Below are positions 44,291-55,405 of a stretch of 64,000 nt of DNA, piece by piece. A program made the translations under genes and the position numbers. Positions within the stretch are counted from its first letter, which is position 1. Each line of letters begins with the position of its first letter. The notes under the pieces are model-generated. The model ran no database searches. It was given only the letters and a program-made list of their open reading frames with translations, and was not told the DNA's origin. The stretch is from Delphinapterus leucas (lineage: Eukaryota > Chordata > Mammalia > Artiodactyla > Monodontidae): contig NW_022097996.1 of the NCBI RefSeq assembly GCF_002288925.2, forward strand, positions 11,714,139-11,778,138. The letters run 5' to 3'.

Positions 44291-44564
44291 GAAAACGGTG
44301 AGGTTCAGTATGTGTTAACTTGTTATTATCATAATAAGCCATGGCTCATTCATTTGAGGGCACCTGGGTCTCCACCACTAAGTAGCTCTACATATCTGAG
44401 CAAAACACTTCAGCACTTCGAACTCTTAAACACTAGGTTCTATAGGATGCCCTCTGAAGTCCTTTCTGGACCTAAAATTGAGCTCAGCCTGGTTCCCTTT
44501 CCAGGTCCTGAACTGTGTTTGTAAACCAGGACATTTTTCTCGCTGATTCATGTGAGATTCGTGA

Positions 44565-44900
44565 TGGATGATTTTGTGCGTCAACTTGATTGGGCCACAG
44601 GGTGCCCGGATATTTGGTTAAACGTGACTCTGAGCGTGTCTGTGATGATCTGATAAACAACACCACTGGGATCCTTACAAGAGGATCTGAGAGCCAGGAG
44701 GAGGGGTACCACACAGACCCAGCAGGCCTTGAAGCTGGAGTGTGCCTCCCAGGCTCCACCCTCTCCAGGCCGGCTGGGATGTGTCCCCTGACATCCAGGG
44801 AGACCTGGATGACCCAGCTTCCCTGGACCATACAATAAACAAGTGGCTGGGGCACTTCTAAGTGTTGTCAGCTGTGTCCTGGCTCAAGTTTTGTCAACAA
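44565..44900 (+). mobile_element. MaLR/MLT-like LTR fragment
   Basis: Starts gtgcgtcaacttgattgggc, ccacagggtgcccggatatt and tggttaaacgtgactctgag. Same type as the left half of the 1.8-kb LTR. The right part is diverged or rearranged. Confidence 0.5.
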
Positions 44901-45099
44901 AATGGATGGATTTATAACTAAGGTTAAAAACTGCTGAGATCTACTTAAACAATTCTGTCTGTTTTCCCGAGAAAAATGAGAGACACTTCAGCAGTATTTA
45001 CGGTGGCAATTGGAGGGCCACCTACGGGTCATGCAGGGGATGTGCCCAGAGGGTGGACTCGTGAGAACAGCTGTCCATAAAATGATCATCTTTTTAAGG

Positions 45100-45905
45100 T
45101 GAATGTATTCACAAAGTTACAGTAACTGCCATTCATTGGGCCCTGCTCCATGGTCTTTATGTGTATCAGCTCAGCTAGGCCTCCCAGTAAACCTACCAGG
45201 CACATATTATCATCCCCCTTCCTTGTTTTTCCATTGCAGTAAAGTAGACATAACAAATTTTACCATTTTAACCATTTTTAAATGTACATTTTAAAGTGTA
45301 CACATAACCATTTTTGAGTGTACCCATGTGGCATGACGTTCACATTCTATACACATTCTGTTCCCGTTAAACAACAAATCCCCTTTTCTCCTGTCCGCAG
45401 CTCCTGGAAACCACCATCTACTTTCTGTCTCCATGCGTTTGAGTACTCTAGGCCCTCATATCAGTGGAATCATACGGTATTTGTCCTTTCGTGGCTGGTT
45501 TATCCCACTTAACATAATGTCTACAAGGTTCATCCACGTTGTACCCCATGTCAGAATTTCCTTTCTTTTCAAGGCTGAACGATATTTTGTTATATGTATA
45601 TATCACATTTTTTAATTCATTCATCTTTTGATGAATGCTTGGGTTGCTTCTGCCTTTTGGCTATAGGGAATAATGCCGCTGTGAACATGAATGTACAAAT
45701 ATCTCTTTGAGTTCCTTCTTGCAGTTCTTTAGGACATATAACCAGAAGTGGAATCGATTGATATTATTCCCTTTTAAAGAAGAATAAATCGGGTGCAGAA
45801 AGATTACTTATCTTGCCTACGTCTATGCAGCTAAGTGTCAGAACAAGGATTCTCCCCAAGCAGACTGACTCCAGTATTCAAGCTCTTGGCCGCCACACTG
45901 CACTG
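45100..45905 (-). mobile_element. MIR SINE split by an L1M insertion
   Basis: The left piece 45100-45227 reads gtcatt-type MIR 3' sequence and tattatcatcccc. The right piece 45760-45905 has cttgcctacgtctatgcagc and gcagactgactccagtattc. They join into one antisense MIR when the L1M is removed. An imperfect duplication (attatcatccccctt and atattattccctttt) flanks the insert. Confidence 0.7.
45228..45757 (-). mobile_element. L1M-class LINE nested in MIR
   Basis: The plus strand has attttaccattttaaccatt, ggaatcatacggtatttgtc and gggttgcttctgccttttgg, the reversed 3' UTR and ORF2 end. Confidence 0.85.
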
Positions 45906-46329
45906 CCTCTCACCCGTGACTCTTACATTCTGATACAACCACACCTAGAAGGTTACAAAGCCTGGCTATACTGACCAGAGGAAGGATGCCTAGGGCCTCC
46001 CATGCCCCCCCTATTCTCTGACTCCACACCCCTCCTACCATAGGCTTCCAGAACCCCAGACTGACATGACAAAATCTCCTCCAGAGGTTGGACATTCCGG
46101 GTTCTTCTCTACCTGTATCTGAGTGTAAGTTAAACTACTTGCTTCGACTGGTTCTTGTGTGATTATGAACGCTTACCGGGCAGTCCCTCAAACAGGACAG
46201 ATGTGTGTTGATGACAGTGGTCCATCTCTTTGACTGTTGGCTAAGTTTTGGAACATCTGAGGGTCCAAACCCGGGCCCCCTTCTCTTCTTAAGCCACGGT
46301 CTCTAGGGAGGGCACCTCATCCAGAGCAA
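45906..46329. other. Anonymous sequence
   Basis: Nothing recognised. Confidence 0.45.
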
Positions 46330-46452
46330 CAGCTGTACATACCATCTACCATAGATGACTCCCAGACTTACATCTCCAGACCTGTATTTTCAACCACTTG
46401 TTGACTTCTCCACTGGATGTCCAATGAGCATTTCAAATTCCAAACAGTCCAC

Positions 46453-46555
46453 AAAGAACTTCTCCACCCCAATGTTCATAGTATCATTGTGTACAGTTGC
46501 CAAGATATGGAAGCAACATAAGTGTCCATCAGATGAATGGATAAAGAAGATGTGG

Positions 46556-46598
<43 letters not shown>

Positions 46599-47117
46599 GA
46601 ATACTACCCAGCCATAAAAATGAATGAAATAATGCCATTTGCAACAAGATGGATGGACTTAGATGGTATCACGTTAAGTGAAATAAGTCAGACAGAGAAA
46701 GACAGATACTATATGATATCACTTATATGTGGAATTTTTAAAATACAACAAATTAGTGAATAAAACAAAAAAGAAACAGACTCACAGATCTAGAGAACAA
46801 ACCAGGGGGGAGAGGGAAGGGGGGAGGGGTAAGATGGGGTAGGGGAGTAGGAGGTACAAACTATTATGTATGAAATAAGCTACAAGGATATATTGTACAA
46901 CACGGGGAGTATAGCCAATATTTTGTAATAACTATAAATGGAGTATAACCTTTAAATATGAATCACTATATTGTACACCTGTAACTTACATAATATACAT
47001 GTACATAATATACAACACATATTATATATAATGTACAACATCGACTATACTTATAAATACTCACAAACAAATATTTATAAATAAACTAAATAAATATTAA
47101 GAAAAAAAGAACTTCTC
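46453..47117 (+). mobile_element. 5'-truncated L1 with TSD, nested in L2
   Basis: The insert 46465-47105 carries the ORF2 end and 3' UTR (agtgtccatcagatgaatgg, aggtacaaactattatgtat). The perfect 12-bp TSD aaagaacttctc is at 46453-46464 and 47106-47117. It contains a TA/CA microsatellite. Its 3' UTR is related to the copy at 60.1 kb. Confidence 0.92.
46555..46595. repeat. (TA)n(CA)n compound microsatellite
   Basis: About ten TA followed by about ten CA units within the L1 ORF2-end sequence. Likely length-variable. Confidence 0.95.
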
Positions 47118-47545
47118 TTCCCACAGCCGCCTTATTTGCTCTTTGCCCAGACTTCTCCCTCAGCAAATGGGACCACCATGCACTCTGGCTCAAGCTGGAA
47201 ACCTAGAAGTTATCTTTGATTCCTCCTTCCTCTCAACACACATGTTAAACCCATCAGTATGTCTTGCTGGCTCTGTCTCCAAAGTGCACCCCAAATGACT
47301 CCATTCTCCATCTCTGTCACTATCTCCTTCCAGGACGACTACAATAACCTCCTAACTCATCTTCCTGCTTCCCTTCTTTCCCCTGAGTGATGCATTCTTC
47401 CCACAGCAGCTAGGGTGATGGCCTTCAGACTTAAATTGGTTCATTCCCTCCCCAGCTAGAACCTGCCATTGGGTCCCATGGCTCTTACAATAGACATCAC
47501 TCCCCGGGGCAGAGCAGACCTTCTCGCTTGTCCTCAATCAAGCCA

Positions 47546-47943
47546 TAGTAGGCTGACTCACCACCACCCAAAGATACGAGATCCTAAGTCCTGGAACTTG
47601 TCAATGTTACCTACTAAAGGGTCTTTGCAGATGTGGTTAAGAATTTTGAGATGAGGCGCTTGTCTTGGATTATCCAGTGGGCCCTAGAGGCTACCACGTG
47701 TGTCCTGATAAGAGAGAATCGGGGGAGATTAGGTGCACACATGGGGGAGAGGGCCTGTGAATGCCTGGAACTTCCAGAAACTGGAAGAGGCAAGGAGGGC
47801 TCCCCTCCTGCAGCTAATGGAGGGTGCATACTGCCCTGCCAGCAGCGTGATTTCAGACTCCAGAACTGGGAGACAATATGTTTCTGTGGTTTTAAGACTT
47901 TAAATGCGTGGTGAGTTGTTACATCAGCCACAGGAAACTAATG
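47546..47943 (+). mobile_element. MLT1-like LTR nested in L2
   Basis: gatcctaagtcctggaactt, aagggtctttgcagatgtgg, gcgtgatttcagactccaga and gttacatcagccacaggaaa. The short flanks aagcca on both sides fit a 5-6 bp TSD. Confidence 0.78.
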
Positions 47944-48325
47944 TGCAAGCCAAACTCATGGTGCCTCTGGGCCTTTGCACTGCATGTGCAGACCCTCTCC
48001 GTCTGACCTGTGTGTGGCCAGCTCTTTCCCGTCTTCAGGTCTCAGCACAGTTTAGCTCTTAGTTCCTCCGAGAGACCTTCTCCAACTCCTACAGCCTTTC
48101 CTGATAGGCCCTCATCACTTGCTATTACGTCACCCTATTTATTTTCTTTGTAGCGCTAAATGTTATTTATTTAGCTTATATGGCAGTTATAACAAGACAC
48201 ATATATAATAAAAGACGATATACAATACATTTATGTATCTTATTTATTTCTTCCTGCTCTAATTCATAAGAGCAAGGACTTTGTCTTATTCAAATGCTTA
48301 AATGTCAAGGCCCAGAACTCTGCTG

Positions 48326-48701
48326 TGTTAGTTTCCTAGGGCTACCACAACAAAATACCACAGACTAGGGGGCTTAAACTGTGGATATATATTTTCTCAC
48401 AGTTCTGGAGGCTGGAAGCCCAAGATCAAGGTGTTGGCAGGGTTGGTTTCTTCTGAGGCCTGTTTTCTTTCCTTGTAGATACCATCATCCCCTGAGTCCT
48501 CACACGGTCTTCCCTTTGTGTGTGTCTGTGCTCCGGTCCCTTCTTCTTATAAGATCACCAGTGATGGTGGATTAGGACCCATCCACGTGACTTCATTTTA
48601 CCTTAATTATTTCTTTAAAGGGCTTATCTTCAAAGCCCTTTCTGAGGTACTGGAGGCTTCAACATATGGATTTTAAGAGGACAAAATTCAGCCCATAACG
48701 T
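48326..48701 (-). mobile_element. MLT1-like LTR nested in L2, reverse orientation
   Basis: The plus strand begins gtgttagtttcctagggcta and ends cagcccataac, with tggaggctggaagcccaaga and tcaacatatggattttaaga between. Near full length. Confidence 0.82.
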
Positions 48702-48789
48702 AGAGTAGGCATGCAACAAACGCGCTGTTGCGTGAATGATAAAATTATAAGAATAGCAATGAAAAACAAATGAAGGAGATAAATTGGAA

Positions 48790-49080
48790 AATCGAAAAGA
48801 AAAACTCAAATGGACAGTATACACATAAAAATATGTCTGATCTCACTAGAATCAAAGAAACACAAATTAAGACAACAAGGAGATACTATCATTTGCCTAT
48901 CAAGACAGCCAAGGTTAAAAAGAATGGACAATAGCAAAATGGCTAAGATTAAGAAGAATAGACAATGGCCACCTGTAGGCGTGTGGACATAGGGAACTTG
49001 CCCTTTGATGTCTTGCTGGTGAGGGTGTACTTGGAACACAGCTTCTGCAAAGCAGCTTAGCATGACGTACTTTTGCAAAG
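48790..49080 (+). mobile_element. Old L1M ORF2-end fragment
   Basis: atgtctgatctcactagaat, acaaattaagacaacaagga and cttgctggtgagggtgtact, in sense orientation. Diverged. Confidence 0.65.
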
Positions 49081-49099
49081 TACAGTGTTCTGAAGGGTG

Positions 49100-49245
49100 A
49101 GCAGACTTCCTTAAAGAAGTGATCTGAAAGGTAGGTCTTAGTCAAGTGAAGGGGGAGAAAGGAGCAAATGAGGCAGAGATAACAGTTTGTGTGAAGGTCT
49201 AGAAGTCAGGAAACACGGTGCCTTCAAAGACGTGGAAGAGTAGGG
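49100..49245 (-). mobile_element. L2 fragment
   Basis: gatctgaaaggtaggtctta, aacagtttgtgtgaaggtct and aaagacgtggaagagtaggg match the antisense L2 pattern seen at 61.1 kb. Confidence 0.5.
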
Positions 49246-49474
49246 AGGGGTGGTGTCCGATTACTTTGTCCCTCATAGACCAAGATCAACACCAATGTCA
49301 TCTTCCTCCCCAAATCACACCTCTACCAACATCTACGTTCACATCTAGTGCATCATTCTGCTTTCTTTTCCTGTTGCACTTATTGTTATGTAAAATGGCC
49401 TTTTAAATACAATTTATTTAAACATCTGTTTGTTTATTTTTTTAATTTATTTACTTTTTCATTTTTGAATTTTA

Positions 49475-50283
49475 TTTATTTTTTTATAAAGCAGGTTCTT
49501 ATTAGTCATCAGTTTTATACACAGCAGTGTATACGTGTCAACCGCAATCTCCCAGTTCATCCCACCTCCCCCCCACCCCGCCACTGCCGCTTTCCCTTCT
49601 TGGTGTCCATACGTTTGTTCTCTACATCTGTGTCTCTATTTCTGCCCTGCAAACCGGTTCATCTGTACCGTTTTTCTAGGTTCCACATATATGCGTTAAC
49701 ATACAATATTTGTTTTTCTCTTTCTGACTTACTTCACTCTGTCTGACAGTCTCTAGGTCCATATCACATCTCAACAAATGACCCAATTTCGTTCCTTTCT
49801 ATGGCTAATATTCCATTGTATATATGTGCCACATCTTCTTTATCCATTCGTCTGTCGATGGGCATTTAGGTTGCTTCCATGTCCTGGCTATTGTAAATAG
49901 TGCTGCAATGAACATTGGGGTGCATGTGTCTTTTTGAATTATGGTTTTCTCAGGGTATAATGCCCAGTAGTGGGATTGCTGGGTCATATGGTAGCTCTAT
50001 TTTTAGTTTTCTAAGGAACCTCCATACTGTTCTCCATAGTGGCCGTATCAATTTACATTCCACCAACAGTGCAAGAGGGTTCCCTTTTCTCCACACTCTC
50101 CTCAGCATTTGTTGTTTGTAGATTTTCAGATGATGCCCATCCTAACTGGTGTGAGGTGATACCTCATTGTAGTTTTGATTTGCATTTCTCTAATAATTAG
50201 TGATGTTGAGCATTCTTTCGTGTGTTTGTTGGCCATCTGTATGTCTTCTTTGGAGAAATGTCTATTTAGGTCTTCTGCCCATT
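49475..50283 (-). mobile_element. 5'-truncated young L1
   Basis: Reversed 3' UTR (tcttattagtcatcagtttt, ctctacatctgtgtctctat) then antisense ORF2 end (ctgttctccatagtggccgt). Very similar to the 7.2-kb copy. The ORF2 frame is broken, with the last piece at 49805-49987. A SINE adjoins its 5' side. Confidence 0.88.
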
Positions 50284-50492
50284 TATTTATTTATTTATTT
50301 GTGGTACGCGGGCCTCTCACTGTTGTGGCCTCTCCCGTTGCAGAGCACAGGCTCCGGACGCGCAGGCTCAGCGGCCATGGCTCACAGGCCTAGCCGCTCC
50401 GCGGCATGTGGGATCTTCCCGGACCAGGGCACAAACCCATGTCCCCCGCATCGGCAGGCGGACTCTCAACCACGGCGCCACCAGGGAAGCCC
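50284..50492 (-). mobile_element. Young CHR-type SINE (200 bp)
   Basis: The antisense copy starts with an (ATTT)n run (its tail) and ends caccagggaagcccac. It abuts the L1 upstream, and no clean TSD was resolved. Confidence 0.93.
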
Positions 50493-50629
50493 ACGACATG
50501 TTGGATTTGAAGTACTAGGAGATCTCCGCATGGAGAAGTCCCAGGAGGCAGTACATATAAAGATATTAGCTACATAAAATCAAACTGGAAGCCAAAACCT
50601 ATAGTTGGGATCACCCAGGTATGGATGTG

Positions 50630-50876
50630 AAGACTACCCAGGACTGGGACTTCCCTGGTGTCCAGTGGGTAACACTCCGGGCTCCCAATGCAGGGGGCCC
50701 GGGTTCGATCCCTGGTCAGGGAAATAGATCTCACGTGCATGCCGCAACTAAGAGTCCGAATGCCATGATTAAAAGATCTCGTATGCTGCAACGAAGATCC
50801 CAGGTGCTGCAACTAAACCCAACAAAGCCTAAAAAAAAAAAAATTTAAAAAAAAAAAAAAAAAGACTACCCAAGAC
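50630..50876 (+). mobile_element. CHR-type SINE with TSD
   Basis: The insert 50645-50861 has B box ggttcgatccc and two long A-runs. The 15-bp TSD aagactacccaggac (50630-50644) and aagactacccaagac (50862-50876) has one mismatch. Confidence 0.93.
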
Positions 50877-51199
50877 CTGTCCACCCATCCCCAACCTCTA
50901 GGGTCCTCAAGCAAGAAAGCCAGGCAGGGTCAGGGGGCTGCCAGAACCTGGGGGGTGTTACAGGTTGCATGATGGAGAAACACCATGGAAGTTGAGCACT
51001 GTCCCCGCACAAAGCTGATTCTGAGAGAAGGGTTTCACAAAGATTTTGCGAACTACAAGCTTTATCATACAGCATCTTCCTTAATGGCTCTTCCCCAATC
51101 CTGGCTCCTCCCTTCTCCCCACTGTATCCACCTACACGTAAATGGGAACAGGGGAGGGGGGCTGCCTTAGAAGAAGAGGCAATTTTTCTCTTTGTCATA
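50877..51199. other. Anonymous sequence
   Basis: Nothing recognised. Confidence 0.45.
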
Positions 51200-51330
51200 T
51201 TTGTTGAACAGCCTTTTCCAGGTTTATCATTTATCTGCTGACTTTGTTTATGGTATTTTTAATACACAAGTTTACATGTTTTCGATAATCAATTTTAAGT
51301 CATCAAATATTTTCCTTAGGATTTTTGAGG
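51200..51330 (-). mobile_element. L1M fragment (weak)
   Basis: The plus strand tgactttgtttatggtattt and acacaagtttacatgttttc resemble the antisense of an L1 internal region. Diverged. Confidence 0.4.
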
Positions 51331-51835
51331 TTAAGTCTGGGGCTCCAAAAGTTCAACAGAGCCTTTTTCCTTTGTTTTTTATGAGTCAGTTCTGAAGATT
51401 ATAAAAAAACTAAGAGCTCACAAAGACAAGATCAGCAATATCTAAGGAAAGGGCTCTTCGACACAAGCCAGGCTATGGTTTGCTGGTTCGTTGATTTTTT
51501 TAAAATTCAGTATTGTATTTATTCTGGAGATAACTGTTGAGTATGCAGGTATTGATAGGACACTGTGTCCTTTTTTAATACTTCTCGGGGGGAAAAGTCT
51601 TTCAGGCATCAGTAATCAGAATTACACCTGGGCTTGTTTTAATTTTTTGGACTGTGCGTGATGTATTGGATTATGTTTTCCCCTTTACCCTGGGCGCTAG
51701 GATGCTCAGATCCAATTTTTTTTTCACACTTCCTTTAATAAAAAGTATATCTTCACAAAGCATGTGTTTGGGGAATTAATATTTGCTCTGACTTTAAATT
51801 TTTCTCCTTTCTTTTCTTTCTCTTCCTTCCAATTT
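51331..51835. other. Anonymous AT-rich sequence
   Basis: No element, exon or repeated phrase was recognised. Confidence 0.45.
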
Positions 51836-52175
51836 ATCTTTTAATTTTTTAAAATTAATTAACTAATTTATTTATTTTTGGCTTCATTGGGTCTTCATTG
51901 CTGTGCGTGGGCTTTCTCTAGTTGTGTGGAGCAGGGTCTACTTTTCGTTGCGGTGCGCGGGCGTCTCATTGCGGTGGCTTCTCTTGTTGAGGAGCACAGG
52001 TTCTAGGCGCGCGGGCTTCAGTAGTTGTGGCACACGGGCTCAGTAGTTGTGGCTCACGGGCTTAGTTGCTCCGCAGCATATGGGATCTTCCCGGACCAGG
52101 GCTCGAACCTGTGTCCCCTGCATTGGCAGGCGGATTCTTAACCACTGTGCCACCAGGGAAGTCCCATCTTTTAAT
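51836..52175 (-). mobile_element. Long CHR-type SINE with TSD
   Basis: Antisense copy 51846-52165, with internal repeats gtagttgtggcacacgggct and end caccagggaagtccc. The 10-bp TSD atcttttaat is at 51836-51845 and 52166-52175. Confidence 0.93.
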
Positions 52176-52463
52176 CTTATACTCATCTTTGATATGGCAT
52201 ATCGAGTCCTTTTTGAAAGGGGGTGGGAAAGAAAAGAATGAAGAAGAGAAAGAAATGGAAAAGAGAGGGAGAGACAGTTCTCCCAAAATATGTACTTAGC
52301 AATCGTACTAAGCTCTCTGACGCTTAAGTATTTACATTACCAAATTACATTCAACTTCACCATGGGATTCCTTCATGTAGAGTTCTCTGAAAATATTTAC
52401 ATTTTCATTTGCTTTATTAAACAACAATTCCCGATAGGCACAGTATCTCTTCAACATGTCTGC

Positions 52464-52617
52464 TGTGTAAAGTGAAGTTTTTTGTTTTTTTTTGTTTTGG
52501 CCATGCAGCATGCAGGATACTTAGTTCCTCAAACAGAGATCAAACCCCTGCCCCCTGCAGTGGGGGCACAGAGTCTAAACCACTGGACCACCAGGGAAGT
52601 CCCATGTATAAAGTGAA
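52464..52617 (-). mobile_element. Short CHR-type SINE with TSD
   Basis: Antisense copy 52477-52604 with a T-rich start. The 13-bp TSD tgtgtaaagtgaa (52464-52476) and tgtataaagtgaa (52605-52617) has one mismatch. Confidence 0.92.
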
Positions 52618-52749
52618 TTTTATCTGTATTTCAAAATAGAGAAAACCATCCATTTCCAGCAATATCTATAATGTGAAGAACTCAGCTATGGGCTGAACTT
52701 GGCTGCTATCTAGCCCAGTACCTTTTGGTTGTTTCCCTTTGTTTATTCT

Positions 52750-52945
52750 AGACGGCCTTGTTATTAAGTGTTTGATACGTGTCAGCCCCTGTTCTTTTAC
52801 ATGTATATTTCTTTTAATCCTCACTATGAAGAGACTGAGACCCAGAGAACTTACATGATCACTCACGAAACCCAAGTCAATGGCAAAAAGACAAGAATTC
52901 CTGTCTCCACTGCCTGGGCTTTGGCTACCACATGACACTGAATCC
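52750..52945 (-). mobile_element. MIR SINE
   Basis: Antisense MIR: ttttaatcctcactatgaag, agactgagacccagagaact and tggctaccacatgacact. Diverged. Confidence 0.6.
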
Positions 52946-53015
52946 TTCCTTCTCAAATAATTCCAATTGTATTCTCTGTGCTAATTAGCAAAAATAGGCA
53001 GTTTATACCTATGCA

Positions 53016-53056
53016 GTCTCTCTCTCTCTCTCTCTCTGTCACACACACACACATAC
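53016..53056. repeat. (TC)n(CA)n compound microsatellite
   Basis: About eleven TC units followed by about seven CA units. Confidence 0.95.
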
Positions 53057-53189
53057 AAGTGATTGTTAACTATGTTGTATATATCTAACTTAACGTAAAT
53101 CATTTCCAGATAAAAATTGAAAATTTAAGTCATGATCACCTTACACCCATTTAGGACGGCTACTGTCAAACAACAACAATAAAAACCGT

Positions 53190-53245
53190 TTTCACTTGGC
53201 AGCGAAAGCACTGAGTCCTAACCACCGGACTGCCAGGGAATTCCC
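53190..53245 (-). mobile_element. CHR-type SINE head fragment
   Basis: gcgaaagcactgagtcctaa, then ccggactgccagggaattcc: only the first ~55 bases of a SINE, in reverse. Body and tail are missing and no TSD was seen. Confidence 0.8.
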
Positions 53246-53419
53246 CGAGATGGGTGTTTTTCAAGTGGATCAGATTGGCCTTTTAATCGCCAAAGCCAGT
53301 GTGAAGTTATGGAACCTGCCCAAGATGGTGAGGAATGTGTGGCCCAGTGGAGAAAGGAGAGGCAACAGTGAAAAGAGTCATTTTTCTCCCAACACAGTCC
53401 CGGGAACCCCTGATGAGAA

Positions 53420-54330
53420 GGTCGGGAGGTGGGAACCAGCTTGCAGGACGCATGTCAAGGAGGTCAGCGAGTGTGGGCTGAAGTGAGCACGTAGGAGGGG
53501 AGCATTGCATCAAGGTAGCAAGGTAGGACCTGTGAGGTCATGGTCAAGACTTCTAAATTTTATCCAGAAGGAAATAAGAAGTCACTGCTGGGAGGAGGGG
53601 GGGCAGTGAGCAGAGCAATGACTGGTTGGAGCCTTGGACTAAGGTGGTAGTGGTGGAAGTTAGATTTGGGATGTATTTTGAACGCAGAGGCTAAGATTTG
53701 CTGATGGGTTGAATATGGGGGTGTTACAGAGACATGGGCGGAGAGGGAGGATGAGGTGACCTAAGCCACTGAATGGACCATGTTGCCATTTAATCAGATG
53801 GAAGAAAATGCAGGAGAAATGAGTGGTCTGTGTCTGTGTGTGGAGGGGAAATGTATTTTGGACACAATAAATTTGAGATGCCTAATAGCTGTCCAAGTGG
53901 AAGTGGGAAGCAGACTGATGTATGAACCTGGAGTCCAGGGGCCAGATTGCAGCTACAGACATAACTTGGGAGTCTTCAGTAACTAGATGCCATGAGATGC
54001 TGGGTGCTCATATCCAGGGATCACTCTAGGGTGCGCTGGAATTAAGAGGCAAGAGAGGAGGGGCGTCCAGCGAGGAAGCCTGAGAAGCTGCTCCCGGGAT
54101 GTAGGAGGGGAAAACACAAGAAGGCAAGATCCTGGAAGCCGAGAGATGAAAGTGTGTGATCCACGGCATCAGGTGCTGATCCGATGTTACAGGGGACAAG
54201 GACTGAGCAGGAACTATTGAATCTGGCACCATGGAGGTCACAGGTGACCTTGACAAAGGATGTTTTGCTGGGGTGATGGAGAAGCCTGACCGAGGGAGTT
54301 TAAGAGCAAAAGAGAGGAAGTGAAAAACTG
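53420..54330 (-). mobile_element. L2 LINE ORF2 region, antisense
   Basis: The series gccttggactaaggtggtag, tttgagatgcctaatagctg, tccaagtggaagtgggaag and gtgaccttgacaaaggatg is the reverse of the CR1-clade reverse-transcriptase region of L2. The frame is heavily broken. Confidence 0.72.
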
Positions 54331-54689
54331 TTCCACTTTTCCAAGGATGTGTGCTGTAAAGAAAGGCTGAAAGGAGATGTGAAGTTCTCCCTGCCTTTAA
54401 ATAAGAGATATTTGAGCATCACAGAGAAAGCTCTCTGACGCTTAGTGATGCATTGTGGTGAATATTATAGCAGCATCTTCCAACTTAGTAATTCTCTCCT
54501 TAATTCTAGTTTATCATTCATCCCGAGTCTTTTTTCAGTGACTGTGTAATTCACTCTCAAGGTGTTTTTTTCTCATATCCGTTTGATTTTGTTTCATTTC
54601 TGCATATTTTATTTTAGAATTTTTAATGGCTGTTATTCCTTCATTTGTCTTCTTGGGGATCCTAAACATAAGTAATTCAAGGTAAACTA
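54331..54689. other. Anonymous sequence
   Basis: Nothing recognised. Confidence 0.45.
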
Positions 54690-54925
54690 ATAAATACTTA
54701 CATGGCCCTGTGCCATGGCATTGTTCTAAGCGTTTTAAGTATATATAAAATCTCATGTAATTACAACAACCCTCTAAGGAAGATACCGTTATCACCCTAT
54801 TGTACAGGTGAGGGGACCCACGCACAGGTACAGAAGTTAAGTAAATCGACCGAAGTCCACAAATAACATGTATCAAACCCAAGCTGTCTGGCTTCAGTCT
54901 GGTTTGTAATCATTATGCTATGCTG
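54690..54925 (-). mobile_element. MIR SINE, nearly complete
   Basis: Antisense MIR: aaatctcatgtaattacaac, aaccctctaaggaagatacc, tgtacaggtgaggggaccc and tcattatgctatgctgcc. Confidence 0.8.
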
Positions 54926-54964
54926 CCGCTTTAAAAACAAACAAACAAACAAAACCCTGCCGTT

Positions 54965-55405
54965 TACAGAGATTTGTACACCCACGTTCATAGCAGTATT
55001 ATCCAAGGGCCAAAAGGTGGAAGCAACCCAAGCGTCCATCAACAAACAATGGAATACTATTCAGTCTTGAAAAGGAAGGAAATTGACACATGCTACGCCA
55101 TGGATAAACCTAGAAAACATTATGCTAAGTGAAATATGACAAATATTATCAAATTAATAGAGATAGAAAGTAGAATAGTGGTTGGTAGGGGGAGGGACAG
55201 GGAGGTGAGAATGGGAAGTTAGTGTTTGATGGGTACAGAGTTTCAGTTTGGGAAGATGGAAAAGTTCTGGAGATGGATGGTGGTGATGGTTGCACAGCAA
55301 TGTGAATGCATTTAATGCCACTGAAATGTGCACTTAAAATTAATGTGCACTTAACATTAATGAAATGTGCACTTAAAATTAATGTATATTTAACCGCAGT
55401 TTTTA
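54965..55405 (+). mobile_element. L1M-class LINE 3' end
   Basis: acccacgttcatagcagtat, gggtacagagtttcagtttg, gatggatggtggtgatggtt and gaaatgtgcacttaaaatta. An internal 39-bp-period duplication is near its 3' end (55322-55384). Confidence 0.85.

Larger units (their letters stand above)
46330..48745 (+). mobile_element. L2 LINE, sense, in four pieces
   Basis: Pieces: 46330-46452 (the complement of the reverse transcriptase YADD box region, with atgactcccagacttacatc), 47118-47535 (gactacaataacctcctaac), 47944-48325 (tggtgcctctgggcctttgc, gcaaggactttgtcttattc) and 48702-48745 (the 3' end, gtaggcatgcaacaaacgc). Order and orientation agree with one L2. The gaps are filled by a young L1, a sense LTR and an antisense LTR. 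Confidence 0.75.
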
